This document shows, one piece after another, positions 54,634 to 63,830 of a stretch of DNA of 64,000 nt; position 1 is the first letter of the stretch, and each line of letters begins with the position of its first letter. Below the pieces are notes generated by a model. It worked only from the letters and a program-made list of their open reading frames with translations. It did not search any database and was not told the DNA's origin. Made by a program: the position numbers and the translations under genes. Source of the DNA: Verrucomicrobiaceae bacterium E54 (GTDB taxonomy: Bacteria; Verrucomicrobiota; Verrucomicrobiia; Verrucomicrobiales; Akkermansiaceae); contig JAKZES010000002.1 in assembly GCA_022548915.1 (NCBI GenBank), positions 204,167-268,166 of the forward strand. Reading direction: 5' to 3'.

Positions 54634-54746
54634 GGTCAAAGGTCTGAAAGTCCAAGGTCGAAAGTCCTTTGGATCAAGCGGTTCAGAGAACTCAGAGCGC
54701 GTCGATCACTCAGACTTTCGACTTTCAGACCTTCGACCTTGAGACC
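54634..54746. repeat. Two inverted heptad arrays between convergent sulfatases
   Basis: 54634-54666 is built from 7-base words AGGTCTG, AAAGTCC, AAGGTCG, AAAGTC. 54713-54746 reads GACTTTC, GACTTTC, AGACCTT, CGACCTT and is roughly its reverse complement. The pair could fold into a long imperfect hairpin and serve as a shared terminator, or be a mobile heptad array. Confidence 0.8.
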
Positions 54747-54758
54747 GCAGCACGGGAC

Positions 54759-56210
54759 TCAAAGGCCGTCAGGAGCCTTCCAATCCGGAATGCCTCCCGC
54801 CTGCTCCTGCTTGCGATACGCCACGTGATAGGGCCGGGTCTTCGACATCGGCACCTTCTCGTTGACCATCAGGGGCCGGGCCTCCTTCCAGAATCGCTCG
54901 TAGGCACTCAGCATGCCTTCGACAACATCGGGATGGTCCTGGATGACGTTGGTGGTCTGTCCGGGATCCTTCTCCATGTCGAAGAGCTGTTCGCGGCCAA
55001 CCAACCGGAAGCGCTGGTTGCGCACCGCGAAGTTCTTCCACTGAAAGTCATTGGGCTCGGCACCCACCGGCCAGCGGGCGACGTGGGTGAAGAGATGGCG
55101 ATCCGGCCACGCCCGTTTGTCGTCCTTGATGAGGGGCCAGAGGTTGCGCCCCTCGACCTGCCCCTCCGGCAGGTGGGCCCCGGCGATCGCAGCCAGGGTC
55201 GGCAGGATGTCGATGTGGGCCGCCAGCGTATCGATCTCCCGCCCGCCCGGCGCTTTCCCGGGCCAGCGAATGAAGAAGGGCACCCGCACCCCACCTTCGT
55301 CCGGACTGCCCTTGAGACCCTTCATCCCGGCATTGAACCACTCGTGTCCGGGCGCCAGCTCGCCCTTCGATTTTCCGGCGCCGTTGCCGGTCATTCCGTT
55401 GTCGGACATGAAGATCAGGATGGTGTTTTCCTCGAGATCCCACGCCTTCAGCTTGGCCATCAGCCGGCCCATGTTCTCGTCGATGTTCTCGACCATGCCG
55501 TAGAAGCCGGCGTGCGTTTTGCCGAAGCCCTTGTCGGTGAAATACTTCGCGTTCTCCGGGGGCGCGATGAAGGGGCCGTGCGGCGCATTGGTCGAGATGT
55601 AGGCAAAGAAGGGTCCTTCCTTGTGCTCTCGGATCCAACCGAGCGCGGCGGTGAAGAACACATCCGTGCAGAAGCCCTTCGTCTTCACAAACCTGCCGTT
55701 GTGGCGGACGACGGGATCGAAGTACTTGTTGTTCGGCGCATCGGCATTCGAGCAGGCATAAGCCTGGCCGATGCCGCCGGCCCCGTGGATGAAGGCCTCG
55801 TCGAAACCACGCCGGTTCGGCTGGTAGGGGTCCTCGTCGCCGAGGTGCCACTTGCCGAAGATGCCGGTGGCGTAGCCGGCCGACTTGAGCACCTGCGGCA
55901 GGATCGTGGCGTCGAGCGTCATGCGGTCGCGCTCGTTGATGGTGTGGGTAATCCCGTTCTTCATCGGATGCCGCCCGGTCATGATCGCCGCCCGGGTGGG
56001 CGAGCAGGTCGGGCTGACCAGAAAGCGGTTGAAGCGCGTGCTCTCGTCGTGCAATCGGTCGAGATGGGGCGTCCGAATCCACGGATGGCCGTGACGGGCG
56101 ACCGGGCCGTAGCCCTGGTCGTCGGTCATCACGAGAATGATGTTGGGCTTTTCCGCGGCAGGCAGCGCGGAAAGGGCGGTCGCAAGAATCAGCAGCAGAG
56201 GCCGGAGCAT
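54759..56210 (-). CDS. Secreted type I sulfatase, second copy
   Basis: 483 residues from ATG 56210 with signal peptide MLRPLLLILATALSALPAAE; an ATG 21 bases earlier also fits. KPNIILVMTDDQGYG is the metal-binding start and CSPTR (Cys69, in SPTCSPTRAAIMTGR) the formylglycine motif with Thr in the usual Ser/Thr position. Further blocks: FGKWHLGDED, YISTNAPHGPFIAPPE, FMSDNGMTGNG. Only distantly similar to the sulfatase it converges with, so they probably cleave different sulfate positions. Confidence 0.95.
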   Translation of the reverse strand: MLRPLLLILATALSALPAAEKPNIILVMTDDQGYGPVARHGHPWIRTPHLDRLHDESTRFNRFLVSPTCSPTRAAIMTGRHPMKNGITHTINERDRMTLDATILPQVLKSAGYATGIFGKWHLGDEDPYQPNRRGFDEAFIHGAGGIGQAYACSNADAPNNKYFDPVVRHNGRFVKTKGFCTDVFFTAALGWIREHKEGPFFAYISTNAPHGPFIAPPENAKYFTDKGFGKTHAGFYGMVENIDENMGRLMAKLKAWDLEENTILIFMSDNGMTGNGAGKSKGELAPGHEWFNAGMKGLKGSPDEGGVRVPFFIRWPGKAPGGREIDTLAAHIDILPTLAAIAGAHLPEGQVEGRNLWPLIKDDKRAWPDRHLFTHVARWPVGAEPNDFQWKNFAVRNQRFRLVGREQLFDMEKDPGQTTNVIQDHPDVVEGMLSAYERFWKEARPLMVNEKVPMSKTRPYHVAYRKQEQAGGIPDWKAPDGL

Positions 56211-56232
56211 GGAGTTTGATACGAACTCCATG
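56208..56232. promoter_or_regulatory. Inverted repeat over the start of the second sulfatase
   Basis: CATGGAGTT-TGATACG-AACTCCATG has two perfect 9-bp arms and a 7-base loop, spanning both candidate ATGs of the sulfatase. It may be an operator or an RNA hairpin that masks the start. Confidence 0.5.
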
Positions 56233-56303
56233 CTAAGCGTCCATCATGAAATCGGCGCATCCGAAGCTCGTTTGACAAGATCGACTCCGAGACTCTGATC
56301 TGC

Positions 56304-57362
56304 ATGGTCGTAGAACAATCCAACCATCACCCGCAGATCGGCATCGTCGGAGCCGGGGTTTCGGGGATGGCGGCTGCCTGGGAACTGTCGAGGCAGGGCG
56401 TCCCCAGCATGGTGATTGAAAAGAGCCGGGGCGTCTCGGGCCGCGCGGCGACCCGCTCCCACGGAGCCTGCCGTTTCGACCACGGCGCCAACTACTTCAA
56501 GCTCGAAGACCCGCGGGTCACCCGGCTGGTCCGCGATCAACTGCCCACCGACGAACTGGTCTCCATCCCCGGCGACGTCCGCGTCTTCGACGGCGACGGC
56601 AACATCCACCCGGGGGATCCCTCGCACAACTCCGCGACCAAGTGGAACTACCGCCACGGCATCAGCACGCTCGGCAAGCTCCTCGAGGCGGGCGCTCCGC
56701 TGGCCCGGGTCGTCCGCTCCACCAGGATTGTGAAACTCGAGGGGCACGAAGGGGCATGGGCCTGCCTCGATGAGGATGGAAAAACCTTCGGGCCCTTTGA
56801 AAAGATCCTCATCACCCTGCCCGCACCGCAGGCGGCCGAACTGCTGGACGCATCGGTGGCGACCCGCGACCTCGCCCCGCTCCTCTCCGGCTGCACCTAC
56901 CATCGCCAGTTCACGTTCGTCTTCGGCTACGATCGACGGATCATGAACGAGCGCGACTACCACGCGCTGGTCAATCCGGACCGCCGTCACGCGATCTCCT
57001 GGCTCTCCTTCGAGGAGGACAAGCCGGGCCACGTCCCGGAAGACGAGTCGGTCCTCGTCGTCCAGATGTCGCCGGACTGGAGCATGGATCGATTCGAGAA
57101 TGACCGGGCGTCCCTGGTTGAGGAAGCCGCGGAAGAAGCCGCCCGCCTCCTCGGCGAAACTCTGGAACCACCGGCCTGGTGGAGTTCGCAGCGCTGGAAA
57201 TACGCCCACCCGCGATCTGCCCTCGATCCCGATCTTCTTGCCGAGGCCCGGCGTCGTTCCCTCGACTTCGCAGGCGACTCGCTGGTCGGGAAAGGCCGCG
57301 TCGGGAAGGCATTGCACACCGGACTAGAGGCCGCCGACCGACTCGCGCATCCCCCGGCCTGA
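56304..57362 (+). CDS. Renalase-like FAD-dependent oxidoreductase
   Basis: 352 residues. The FAD-binding Rossmann motif is IGIVGAGVSGMAAAWELSRQ (GxGxxG), followed by the GRxxR-type block EKSRGVSGRAATR, and a C-terminal FAD-contacting SLDFAGDSLVGKGRVG. The set matches bacterial renalase-like proteins, which oxidise reduced nicotinamide isomers; other amine-oxidase-like substrates are possible. No signal peptide. Divergent from the sulfatase. Confidence 0.88.
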   Translation: MVVEQSNHHPQIGIVGAGVSGMAAAWELSRQGVPSMVIEKSRGVSGRAATRSHGACRFDHGANYFKLEDPRVTRLVRDQLPTDELVSIPGDVRVFDGDGNIHPGDPSHNSATKWNYRHGISTLGKLLEAGAPLARVVRSTRIVKLEGHEGAWACLDEDGKTFGPFEKILITLPAPQAAELLDASVATRDLAPLLSGCTYHRQFTFVFGYDRRIMNERDYHALVNPDRRHAISWLSFEEDKPGHVPEDESVLVVQMSPDWSMDRFENDRASLVEEAAEEAARLLGETLEPPAWWSSQRWKYAHPRSALDPDLLAEARRRSLDFAGDSLVGKGRVGKALHTGLEAADRLAHPPA

Positions 57363-57384
57363 AACCGCCCACCGCCGGCGAGAC

Positions 57385-58890
57385 TCAGCGATCCCCGACC
57401 CAGGAAACGATCCGCTCCTCCATGTAGGGGTAGAAGGGATTGTGACGGAGGCGCAGGATCTGGCCGTCGGAGATCCGCAAGACCCCGGCCTCGCCGCGCA
57501 GCCTCAGGTCACCGAGGGGCAGGACCTTGTCGCCCCCGTCGTTGGGTCCGTAGAGCGGATCATCCTGGGTGAATGGCAGGGCCGCATGCGCCAGTGAGAA
57601 AAGCTCCCTCGGCCAGGTCAGATCCAGCTCCCGGTCGGTCCTTCCCGAAGCAGTGATCCGGCTCTCCATCAGCGACTCGGTGCCCGTCGCCCGGTTGCTG
57701 ACGAGGGTGATGTCGTAGGCTCTCGAACCATCGTCCAACAGCGGCAGAAAGGCCTTTTCGTAGTCATCCCGGATCAGCCCCTCCATCCACGCCGCCCGAT
57801 TGACGTCGAAGACGATCAACTCGCTCCCTGAATTCGTGATCCGCCCGTAGAGGCCGGCAATCAGGTTGCTCAGCTTCACCGTCGCATCGATCGCCGAAAT
57901 GGCGGTGACGACCGGTGGAAACTCCTTCATCTTCCCACTCCGTTCGAGGCGGGCCAGCCCCTCCTCCACCTGTTGGGTCATCTTGAAGGCCTGGACACTC
58001 GCATTCATCGGCCACGAGGCATACTTGTAGGGATCGATCTCGGCATTGACCGCCGACCAGTGGGCCCGTTCGTCGCCGGAAACGCCGGCAATCCAATCGT
58101 GGTAGCGCGTGATTTCGGCCAGCGGCGTGATGCCGATCATCGGCGAGATCAACACCAGTGAATCCGGCACCGGAAGGTCGTCGTCCTCGATCGCGCTGAC
58201 CGCGTAATGGACGGTGAGCGCCCCGCCATTGGAGAAGCCGGCGACCACCATCGGCGCATCATCCGGCAGGCGCTTCCGCAGATCGCGGGCGGCGACCCGC
58301 ACGGCCGCGGCCCAATCCTCCCACTCGACCTGGGCCAGCGCACCGGGACAGGTCCCGTGGCCGGGAACCCGGAGCACCATCACGGTGTAACCCTCGCGAT
58401 GAAAGCGCTCACTCAAGCCTCGGAACGCGTAGGGGGAGTCGCTCAGGCCATGCACCATCAGCACGCCTCCCTTCGGCCGGACCGCCTCACGCAGCAGGCT
58501 GCGGTTCCAGTTCCGGCCTCCATACACACCCGGCCGGCACACCGAATCGGGATTGAAGCGGGAGAGCTTGCCCGCCTCGGAACCCTCCCAGGGTCCCTGG
58601 ATCAAGTCATCGAGTTCGCCAAAGACCTTCTCCTCGCGGGCGAGATAGTCATCGAATCCGAACTCCGGCGTCTCATCCGACGCCGTGAACTCCGACGCCG
58701 GTTGTTCCTGATGCCAGGGATCGAGGGGCGGCAGCGAGTGCGCGAACTGCGACCAACCGTAGAACACCGCCAGTACCACGAGCGCCCCGGCGATCAACAC
58801 GACCCCCAGGCCGAGCAGCACGAGGCGCTTTGCCAGCGCACCGCTCAGGGACGCCCATCCGCGTGATGCTGTTTCCGCCTTCTCAGACAT
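57385..58890 (-). CDS. Membrane-anchored alpha/beta hydrolase
   Basis: 501 residues with one N-terminal membrane segment (VLLGLGVVLIAGALVVLAVF, about 25-44). The hydrolase core shows VLMVHGLSDSPYAF (oxyanion region), VLRVPGHGTCPG and the nucleophile elbow VAGFSNGGALTVH. The second half is long and includes VVTAISAIDATVKLSNLIA and LPFTQDDPLYGPNDGG; the catalytic His is probably in the C-terminal part but not pinned down. Substrate unknown. It ends 22 bases from the convergent oxidoreductase gene. Confidence 0.87.
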   Translation of the reverse strand: MSEKAETASRGWASLSGALAKRLVLLGLGVVLIAGALVVLAVFYGWSQFAHSLPPLDPWHQEQPASEFTASDETPEFGFDDYLAREEKVFGELDDLIQGPWEGSEAGKLSRFNPDSVCRPGVYGGRNWNRSLLREAVRPKGGVLMVHGLSDSPYAFRGLSERFHREGYTVMVLRVPGHGTCPGALAQVEWEDWAAAVRVAARDLRKRLPDDAPMVVAGFSNGGALTVHYAVSAIEDDDLPVPDSLVLISPMIGITPLAEITRYHDWIAGVSGDERAHWSAVNAEIDPYKYASWPMNASVQAFKMTQQVEEGLARLERSGKMKEFPPVVTAISAIDATVKLSNLIAGLYGRITNSGSELIVFDVNRAAWMEGLIRDDYEKAFLPLLDDGSRAYDITLVSNRATGTESLMESRITASGRTDRELDLTWPRELFSLAHAALPFTQDDPLYGPNDGGDKVLPLGDLRLRGEAGVLRISDGQILRLRHNPFYPYMEERIVSWVGDR

Positions 58891-58914
58891 GTCGCCCCGC
58901 GTTTCCGGGCTGGA

Positions 58915-59901
58915 TCAGGGCTGGGACTCGGTCGAATCCTCCGCGTCTTTGTCGTCGGGGGCCTCGTCCGCGGCGGCGGCTTGATCCCGCGCCTGAATCA
59001 ATTGCCCGCGGATCCGGTCCATCCGGGCGGCGGTGTCACTCTCGGGGGCAACCGCCTTGGCCTCGTCAATCGCCTGCACCGCCTCGTCGAACTGCTCCGC
59101 CTGGGCCAGCACCATCGCCTTGAAGAAGACCACCTGCTGCTTCGTGTCGCCCTCGAAAGTGCCGGACGCGAGCGTCTCCTCGATGAGCTTCAACGCACCC
59201 TCGTGATCCTGCTTCTGGCCGAAGCTCATCAGCTTCTTTTGAAACTCCGCGAACTTCGCCTTCATCTCAAGCCCCTTCACGTAGCCCGACTCGTCTTCCG
59301 GATCGGCCGCCTTGATCTGCTCGACCAGATCCCCGTAGAAAGTGGCGATCATCTCGTCCTCGAGCGACATTGCCTTGAGCGCGTCCACCAGTACTTTCGC
59401 CTTTTCCGGCCCCTCGAGATCCTTCGCCTTGGCAAGCGCCTCGTCGCGGACCGCACGTTTCTCGAGAAGTTCGTCAAGATGGGTCACATAGGCCTCCGGA
59501 CCACCCTGCTTGTAGCCGGTCCGGGCGAAGGGAGCCCCTTCTTCATCGGTCAGCAGAATCGTCGGGAAGCCGCGGATGCCATACTTGTCCTTCAGCTCTT
59601 CGTTCTGCTTCTGGACCTTTTCCGAGAGCTTCGACTTGTCCCGGGGGTAATCGAGTTCCACCAACACGAACTTGTCCTTCACTCCCTCCTTGAAGGGAGC
59701 GTGCTGGAACACCTCCTCGTTGAGCTTGATGCACCAGCCGCACCAGTCGGAGCCGGTGAAATCGATGAGCAGGCTCTTGTCCTCCTTGGCGGCCTGCTTT
59801 TTCGCGGCCTCGAAGTCAGAAGTCCAACCCTCGCCACCCGCCAGCAGCGGGGCAATCGAGAGCACGGTCGAAGTGGTGATTCCAAGCAGGGTTGCTTTCA
59901 T
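58915..59901 (-). CDS. Secreted thioredoxin-like protein with helical tail
   Basis: 328 residues from ATG 59901 with signal peptide MKATLLGITTSTVLSIAPLL. Thioredoxin-like domain (about 25-150) with the redox motif DWCGWCIKL (Cys54, Cys57) and the cis-Pro in GIRGFPTILL. The rest is helical and TPR-like (VVFFKAMVLAQAEQFDEAVQ), ending in an acidic tail. Proteins of this design are common as periplasmic thioredoxins or chaperones in PVC bacteria. It is 23 bases from the hydrolase start and may be cotranscribed. Confidence 0.9.
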   Translation of the reverse strand: MKATLLGITTSTVLSIAPLLAGGEGWTSDFEAAKKQAAKEDKSLLIDFTGSDWCGWCIKLNEEVFQHAPFKEGVKDKFVLVELDYPRDKSKLSEKVQKQNEELKDKYGIRGFPTILLTDEEGAPFARTGYKQGGPEAYVTHLDELLEKRAVRDEALAKAKDLEGPEKAKVLVDALKAMSLEDEMIATFYGDLVEQIKAADPEDESGYVKGLEMKAKFAEFQKKLMSFGQKQDHEGALKLIEETLASGTFEGDTKQQVVFFKAMVLAQAEQFDEAVQAIDEAKAVAPESDTAARMDRIRGQLIQARDQAAAADEAPDDKDAEDSTESQP

Positions 59902-60018
59902 GTCCCTCCACGCTCGGGCGCACAGCCGCAAAGTCTAGCCAGAAATTTACGGAGCCCCTCGGAACTCCCTCAGCGGCAAGATGGCTCCAACCGGCAAAAA
60001 CTCTCCACTCAGCTTCCC

Positions 60019-61443
60019 TCAACCCGGCCACAGCAGGCCCCGCCCGGCGAGGTGATCGAGCCATGGACCGACGTCGAGATCCGGTGCCTGGTCCCGGGCC
60101 AGTGCCTTGATTTCGTCGGCCGACCGGGATCCGTCGAGCGCCTCGACCACGCCCCAGTGCGTCTCCGGAAAGCCGCAGCTCCGGTGAAACACATCGACCA
60201 GTGAATCGCGATCCTTCGCAAAACGACGATTCAGCGGCGAAAGAGCCGGCCGGACCGGCGACCGCGAATCCAACTCGATCGCATCGGTGCGCAACTCGAC
60301 CCAACCGAAACGCGCGGCCCGGTAGAGCCAATCCGCGACCGTCTTCGCCCCGCGGGCGGGATCCCAGCGGGGGCCCAGGCGGTGGGCACACTCTTCCATC
60401 AGGCCGGCCACCGGCATCGCCGATGGCCAGGCCGCGTGCAGCGCGGCATGGAAATGCTCGATGATTTCCCCGTGAATCGCCTTCGACGGCAGCGGGCGCA
60501 CCAGAAGGCGCGCGGCGAAATGCAGGGTCACCGAAGAACTCGTGGCCGGGTCGAGGGTCAGGCCCGAGCGACACATCAGGCTGCTGCGGTGGGTCCGACC
60601 GGAGAGCAGGTCGAGCGTCTGCTGGAAGCGCAACGGGTCCCCCGCCAGCGGCTCGAGCCGGGCCAGAGCGGCCGGGTCAACCCCGGGCGGGAGATTTCCC
60701 GACAAGGTCGATTCTCCCAGGTAGCGCAGGCCGTGCTGGCCCGCCCACTCGATCACCTGACCGAAGTGCAGCGGATCGCACACCGGCCCGAGGTCGTCGA
60801 AGGCCACGATCTCCGGTCCCTTCCGCTGCATGTCGCGATAGATCGCGGCGAGATGGGCGGCATAGGGTGTTGCCCCGCCTGCGGCGGCTTCGGCAAGTTC
60901 CCCGATGACTCCCATGGCGTCGGCCCCGAGGTCCGGCAGGGCCCTGACCATCGCCGCCGCCTCTTTCCGCAGCGACCAGCCCGGCAGCGTGTTGTAGCCG
61001 ATGCAGGCAATGCCATCCGGCGCGAGGGAACCCTGCACCAGCTCGAACAACGCGGCCTTCACCCGGTCGTCGACCCACGAGAGCATCCCGTGGGCGACCA
61101 CGTAGTCGAAATCCTCCGCCTCCGGCCGCCACTCGGTCACGTCCGCGTGCTCGAAGGTGACATTGGCGAGACCCGTCGCCTCGGCGTGCTGACGCCCCTT
61201 GCGGATGGCGCTGTCGGAAAAGTCGATCCCGACGAAGCGGCTCTCCGGAAAGCGGGCGGCGAGCGGCAGCAGGTTGTGGCCCGACGCGCAGCCGATCTCG
61301 AGGAGCCGGCAGGCCTCCGGCAGTGCGGGCGCCACCACCCCGCCACAGCGGGCGGTCGCCGCGATCACCCCCGGGTGCGTCTCCGGGTGGGATAGCGCCG
61401 GGTAGCGGCGCCGGGAATAGATCTCGCGGACGGCATCGGCCAT
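60019..61443 (-). CDS. SAM-dependent methyltransferase with regulatory domain (PKMT-like)
   Basis: 474 residues. N-terminal class I methyltransferase domain with the SAM motif LLEIGCASGHNLLPLA (residues about 47-62) and VGIDFSDSAIRKG. The middle (about 215-320) resembles the methyltransferase regulatory domain, and the C-terminus ends with a winged-helix-like segment (LDGSRSADEIKALA). This domain order is that of bacterial protein lysine methyltransferases (rickettsial PKMT) that modify outer-membrane proteins. The substrate here is unknown. Neighbouring genes give no clue. Confidence 0.88.
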   Translation of the reverse strand: MADAVREIYSRRRYPALSHPETHPGVIAATARCGGVVAPALPEACRLLEIGCASGHNLLPLAARFPESRFVGIDFSDSAIRKGRQHAEATGLANVTFEHADVTEWRPEAEDFDYVVAHGMLSWVDDRVKAALFELVQGSLAPDGIACIGYNTLPGWSLRKEAAAMVRALPDLGADAMGVIGELAEAAAGGATPYAAHLAAIYRDMQRKGPEIVAFDDLGPVCDPLHFGQVIEWAGQHGLRYLGESTLSGNLPPGVDPAALARLEPLAGDPLRFQQTLDLLSGRTHRSSLMCRSGLTLDPATSSSVTLHFAARLLVRPLPSKAIHGEIIEHFHAALHAAWPSAMPVAGLMEECAHRLGPRWDPARGAKTVADWLYRAARFGWVELRTDAIELDSRSPVRPALSPLNRRFAKDRDSLVDVFHRSCGFPETHWGVVEALDGSRSADEIKALARDQAPDLDVGPWLDHLAGRGLLWPG

Positions 61444-61578
61444 GGACCGAGCAAACCACCAATCCGCCGCCTGCCAATCCCATTCGCTCCGATCCCGTTC
61501 GACAGTTTGAGGCTCAAGCCCGGCATTGACAGGAATCGCGAGGGGCCGTAACTACCCCTCCCGCGCTTCGGGCGTCAC

Positions 61579-61653
61579 GGCGGAGTAGCCAAGTGGTAAG
61601 GCAGAGGTTTGCAAAACCTCCATTCGTGGGTTCGATTCCCACCTCCGCCTCCA
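61579..61653 (+). tRNA. tRNA-Cys (GCA)
   Basis: GGCGGAG at 61579-61585 pairs with CTCCGCC at 61643-61649. The anticodon stem is GAGGT/ACCTC with loop TTGCAAA, giving anticodon GCA. The T-arm GTGGG-TTCGATT-CCCAC is perfect, the discriminator is T as expected for tRNA-Cys, and CCA is encoded (61651-61653). The 210 bases after it (61654-61863) hold no gene that I can support. Confidence 0.97.
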
Positions 61654-61863
61654 GCCTGATAATCAAGCGACCAAGCCGATTTTCTGGCTGATTTCCGGGG
61701 AGTTTGTCCAAGGGTTTATCCAAAATCTCGAGGTTCATGGCGTTCATCTCGTCTCGGCGCGAAACAATCGGCATCTACTGAATCGCTCCTCACCCCTCCA
61801 TGCGCGGCGACGGAGCAGACGTATCGACATCCGGGACTCCATGTGCGTGACTGGTGCTCCGGC

Positions 61864-62814
61864 ATGACGGCGGATTTCAAGGACTACTACGAGACCCTCG
61901 GGGTGGCGCGCGACGCCGATGCCGCTGCGATCAAGAAAGCCTTCCGCAAGCTGGCGAGGAAGTTCCACCCGGACGTGGCTCAGGACAATCCCGAGGCCGA
62001 AAGCCGCTTCAAGGAGATCAACGAGGCCTACGAGGTGCTCGGCGACCCGGAGAAGCGCAAGCGCTACGACCAACTCGGGGCGGAGTGGAACCGCCAGGGG
62101 CCGCCACCGCCGCCGGCAGGTGGGTGGAGCGAGGAGACAGCCGGTTACCAGTTCGAGGGCACCGGCTTCAGCGAGTTCTTCGAGCGCTACTTCGGAGGCA
62201 CGGGATTCGGCGGGGACTTCGGCGCCGCGGGTGCTTCGGGGCGGGCCCGCCGCGGTCCGAGGCGCGGACACGACATCGAGGGCGACCTCATGGTCACCCT
62301 GCGCGAGGCCATGCAGGGGGCGATGCGGACGATCGCCATGCGGCACGTGGATCCGAAAACCGGCCGGGAATCGGTCGAGGAAGTGCAGGTCCGCATCCCG
62401 GCTGGCATCCGCGACGGCCAACGCCTGCGGGTGCCCGGGCACGGCGGACGCGGCATGGATGGCGGCGGGGCCGGCGATCTCTACCTTGTCGTGAGGCTGG
62501 CCGCCGACCCCGACTTCCGGGTCCGCGGTGCCGATCTCTTCTGTGACCTCGCCTTGGCTCCGTGGGAGGCGGTGCTGGGCACCACCCTGCCCGTGCGGCT
62601 TCCGAACGGGGAGTCGGTCCAGCTGAAGGTCCCGCCCGGAACCGGGGCGGACGACCACCTCCGGCTCAAGGGCCGGGGCCTGCCAAAAAAGGGCGGTGCC
62701 GGCGACCTCTACGTGGTGATCGAAATCCACGTCCCGCCCCACGTGCCCGACGACCAGAGGGATCTGTGGAAACAACTGCGCGACCGCTCGAATTTCGACC
62801 CGAGAAAATCATGA
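61864..62814 (+). CDS. cbpA: DnaJ-like co-chaperone CbpA
   Basis: Stimulates DnaK ATPase. 316 residues from ATG 61864 ([20 protein letters not shown]). J-domain with the HPD tripeptide at 35-37, then a Gly/Pro-rich linker ([20 protein letters not shown]) and a DnaJ C-terminal peptide-binding domain. The cysteine-rich zinc finger of DnaJ is missing, and [19 protein letters not shown] and [20 protein letters not shown] are characteristic, making this CbpA rather than DnaJ. It overlaps cbpM by 4 bases. Confidence 0.95.
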   Translation: MTADFKDYYETLGVARDADAAAIKKAFRKLARKFHPDVAQDNPEAESRFKEINEAYEVLGDPEKRKRYDQLGAEWNRQGPPPPPAGGWSEETAGYQFEGTGFSEFFERYFGGTGFGGDFGAAGASGRARRGPRRGHDIEGDLMVTLREAMQGAMRTIAMRHVDPKTGRESVEEVQVRIPAGIRDGQRLRVPGHGGRGMDGGGAGDLYLVVRLAADPDFRVRGADLFCDLALAPWEAVLGTTLPVRLPNGESVQLKVPPGTGADDHLRLKGRGLPKKGGAGDLYVVIEIHVPPHVPDDQRDLWKQLRDRSNFDPRKS

Positions 62815-63104
62815 ACCCGGACGTCCACGAACCCGACCCCCACGCCCTCTACACGATCCGCGAGGTGGTGAGTCTGACCGCCTCGTCCGAGCGCAAGGTC
62901 GTCTTCTACTGCCGCAAGGGACTCCTCGACCCGGTGGCGGAGGATGGCGGGGAATGGCGCTTCGATGCCGAATCGCTCGCCCGCCTGCGGCACATCGAAA
63001 TCCTCCGTCAACAGCACCGGATGAATTGGGCCGCCATCGAGACGATCCTCAGGCTCCAGCAGCAGATCGAGGCACTGCGACGGGAACTGCGCTGCCAGCG
63101 TTGA
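62811..63104 (+). CDS. cbpM: Chaperone modulator CbpM, MerR-like
   Basis: 97 residues from ATG 62811 (shared ATGA with cbpA). A MerR-like winged helix ([40 protein letters not shown]) is followed by a C-terminal helix ([20 protein letters not shown]). Adjacent CbpM inhibits the J-domain of CbpA in known systems, so the same pairing is expected. Confidence 0.9.
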   Translation: MNPDVHEPDPHALYTIREVVSLTASSERKVVFYCRKGLLDPVAEDGGEWRFDAESLARLRHIEILRQQHRMNWAAIETILRLQQQIEALRRELRCQR

Positions 63105-63227
63105 AAGGCCCGCTCGGGCTCGGAAATGGCCCGGCTTCCGAACAGGATCAGCCGCTCCATTTTATCCCTCCTGGCCCCATCACCCTCCCGATCGAATGGG
63201 ATTCGTGCGCCGACAGTCTCAACAGGC

Positions 63228-63749
63228 ATGAAGTGGATCGTTCTTTCCTCCCTGCTCGCCTGGATCCTGACGCCCACACTGTCGGCGCAGACTTGTCGCG
63301 AAGTGGTCCGTGATGCCTCCGGGCGCATCGTCCAGACCATCGAACGCCACAGGAGCCCGGGCGGGACCGATCGGGCCGTGATCCGCGACGCCTCGGGGCG
63401 AATCACCGGCACGGCGACGACCCACACCAGCAGTAGCGGGACGAGCCGCACCCAGTTCCGCGATGGCAGCGGCAGAATGACCGGCTCGGCCACCTCCTCA
63501 AGCTCGTCGGGCGGCAGCTCCCGCACCACCTATCGCGATGCCAGCGGGCGGCTTTCCGGTAGTGCCAACACCCACGCGTCCGGCAGTACCAGCCGGACGC
63601 AGTTCCGGGACGCCTCGGGCCGCCTCACCGGCAGCGAGACCGTTCATGGCACCAGGACCACGAGGTGGGACCCGTCCGGCCGCCTGACCGGAAGCAGCAC
63701 GGGCGACCGTCGCTGCGGAAGTGGAACGCGCCCATTAAGGGACAGGTAA
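63228..63749 (+). CDS. Secreted protein made of six RDASGR repeats
   Basis: 173 residues from ATG 63228 with signal peptide MKWIVLSSLLAWILTPTLSA (Cys follows at QTC). The mature chain is six imperfect units of about 21-25 residues built on RDASGRxTGTATT, e.g. VVRDASGRIVQTIERHRS, VIRDASGRITGTATTHTSSS, QFRDGSGRMTGSATSSSSSG, TYRDASGRLSGSANTHASGS and QFRDASGRLTGSETVHGT. The units resemble the sugar-contacting strands of YD/MORN-like repeats and predict a stacked beta structure. Function unknown; an upstream frame of 34 residues lacks signal-peptide character. Confidence 0.75.
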   Translation: MKWIVLSSLLAWILTPTLSAQTCREVVRDASGRIVQTIERHRSPGGTDRAVIRDASGRITGTATTHTSSSGTSRTQFRDGSGRMTGSATSSSSSGGSSRTTYRDASGRLSGSANTHASGSTSRTQFRDASGRLTGSETVHGTRTTRWDPSGRLTGSSTGDRRCGSGTRPLRDR

Positions 63750-63781
63750 TTTGAGTCGGCCACTGGAACCGCACATAAGAA

Positions 63782-63803
63782 AGCCGCCGGTTTCCCGGCG
63801 GCT
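63782..63803. terminator. Bidirectional intrinsic terminator
   Basis: AGCCGCCGG-TTTC-CCGGCGGCT is a perfect 9-bp stem with A residues on the left and TTTT on the right, between two convergent genes (ends at 63749 and 63831). Confidence 0.85.
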
Positions 63804-63830
63804 TTTAGAGATCGGTCGGTTCAGGATGGC

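Noticed and set aside
61514..61774. A minus-strand open frame of 86 codons over the tRNA-Cys gene
   Set aside because: It is produced by the antisense of the tRNA and has no domain. A tRNA-adjacent integrase remnant was considered, but no integrase sequence or attachment repeat was found.
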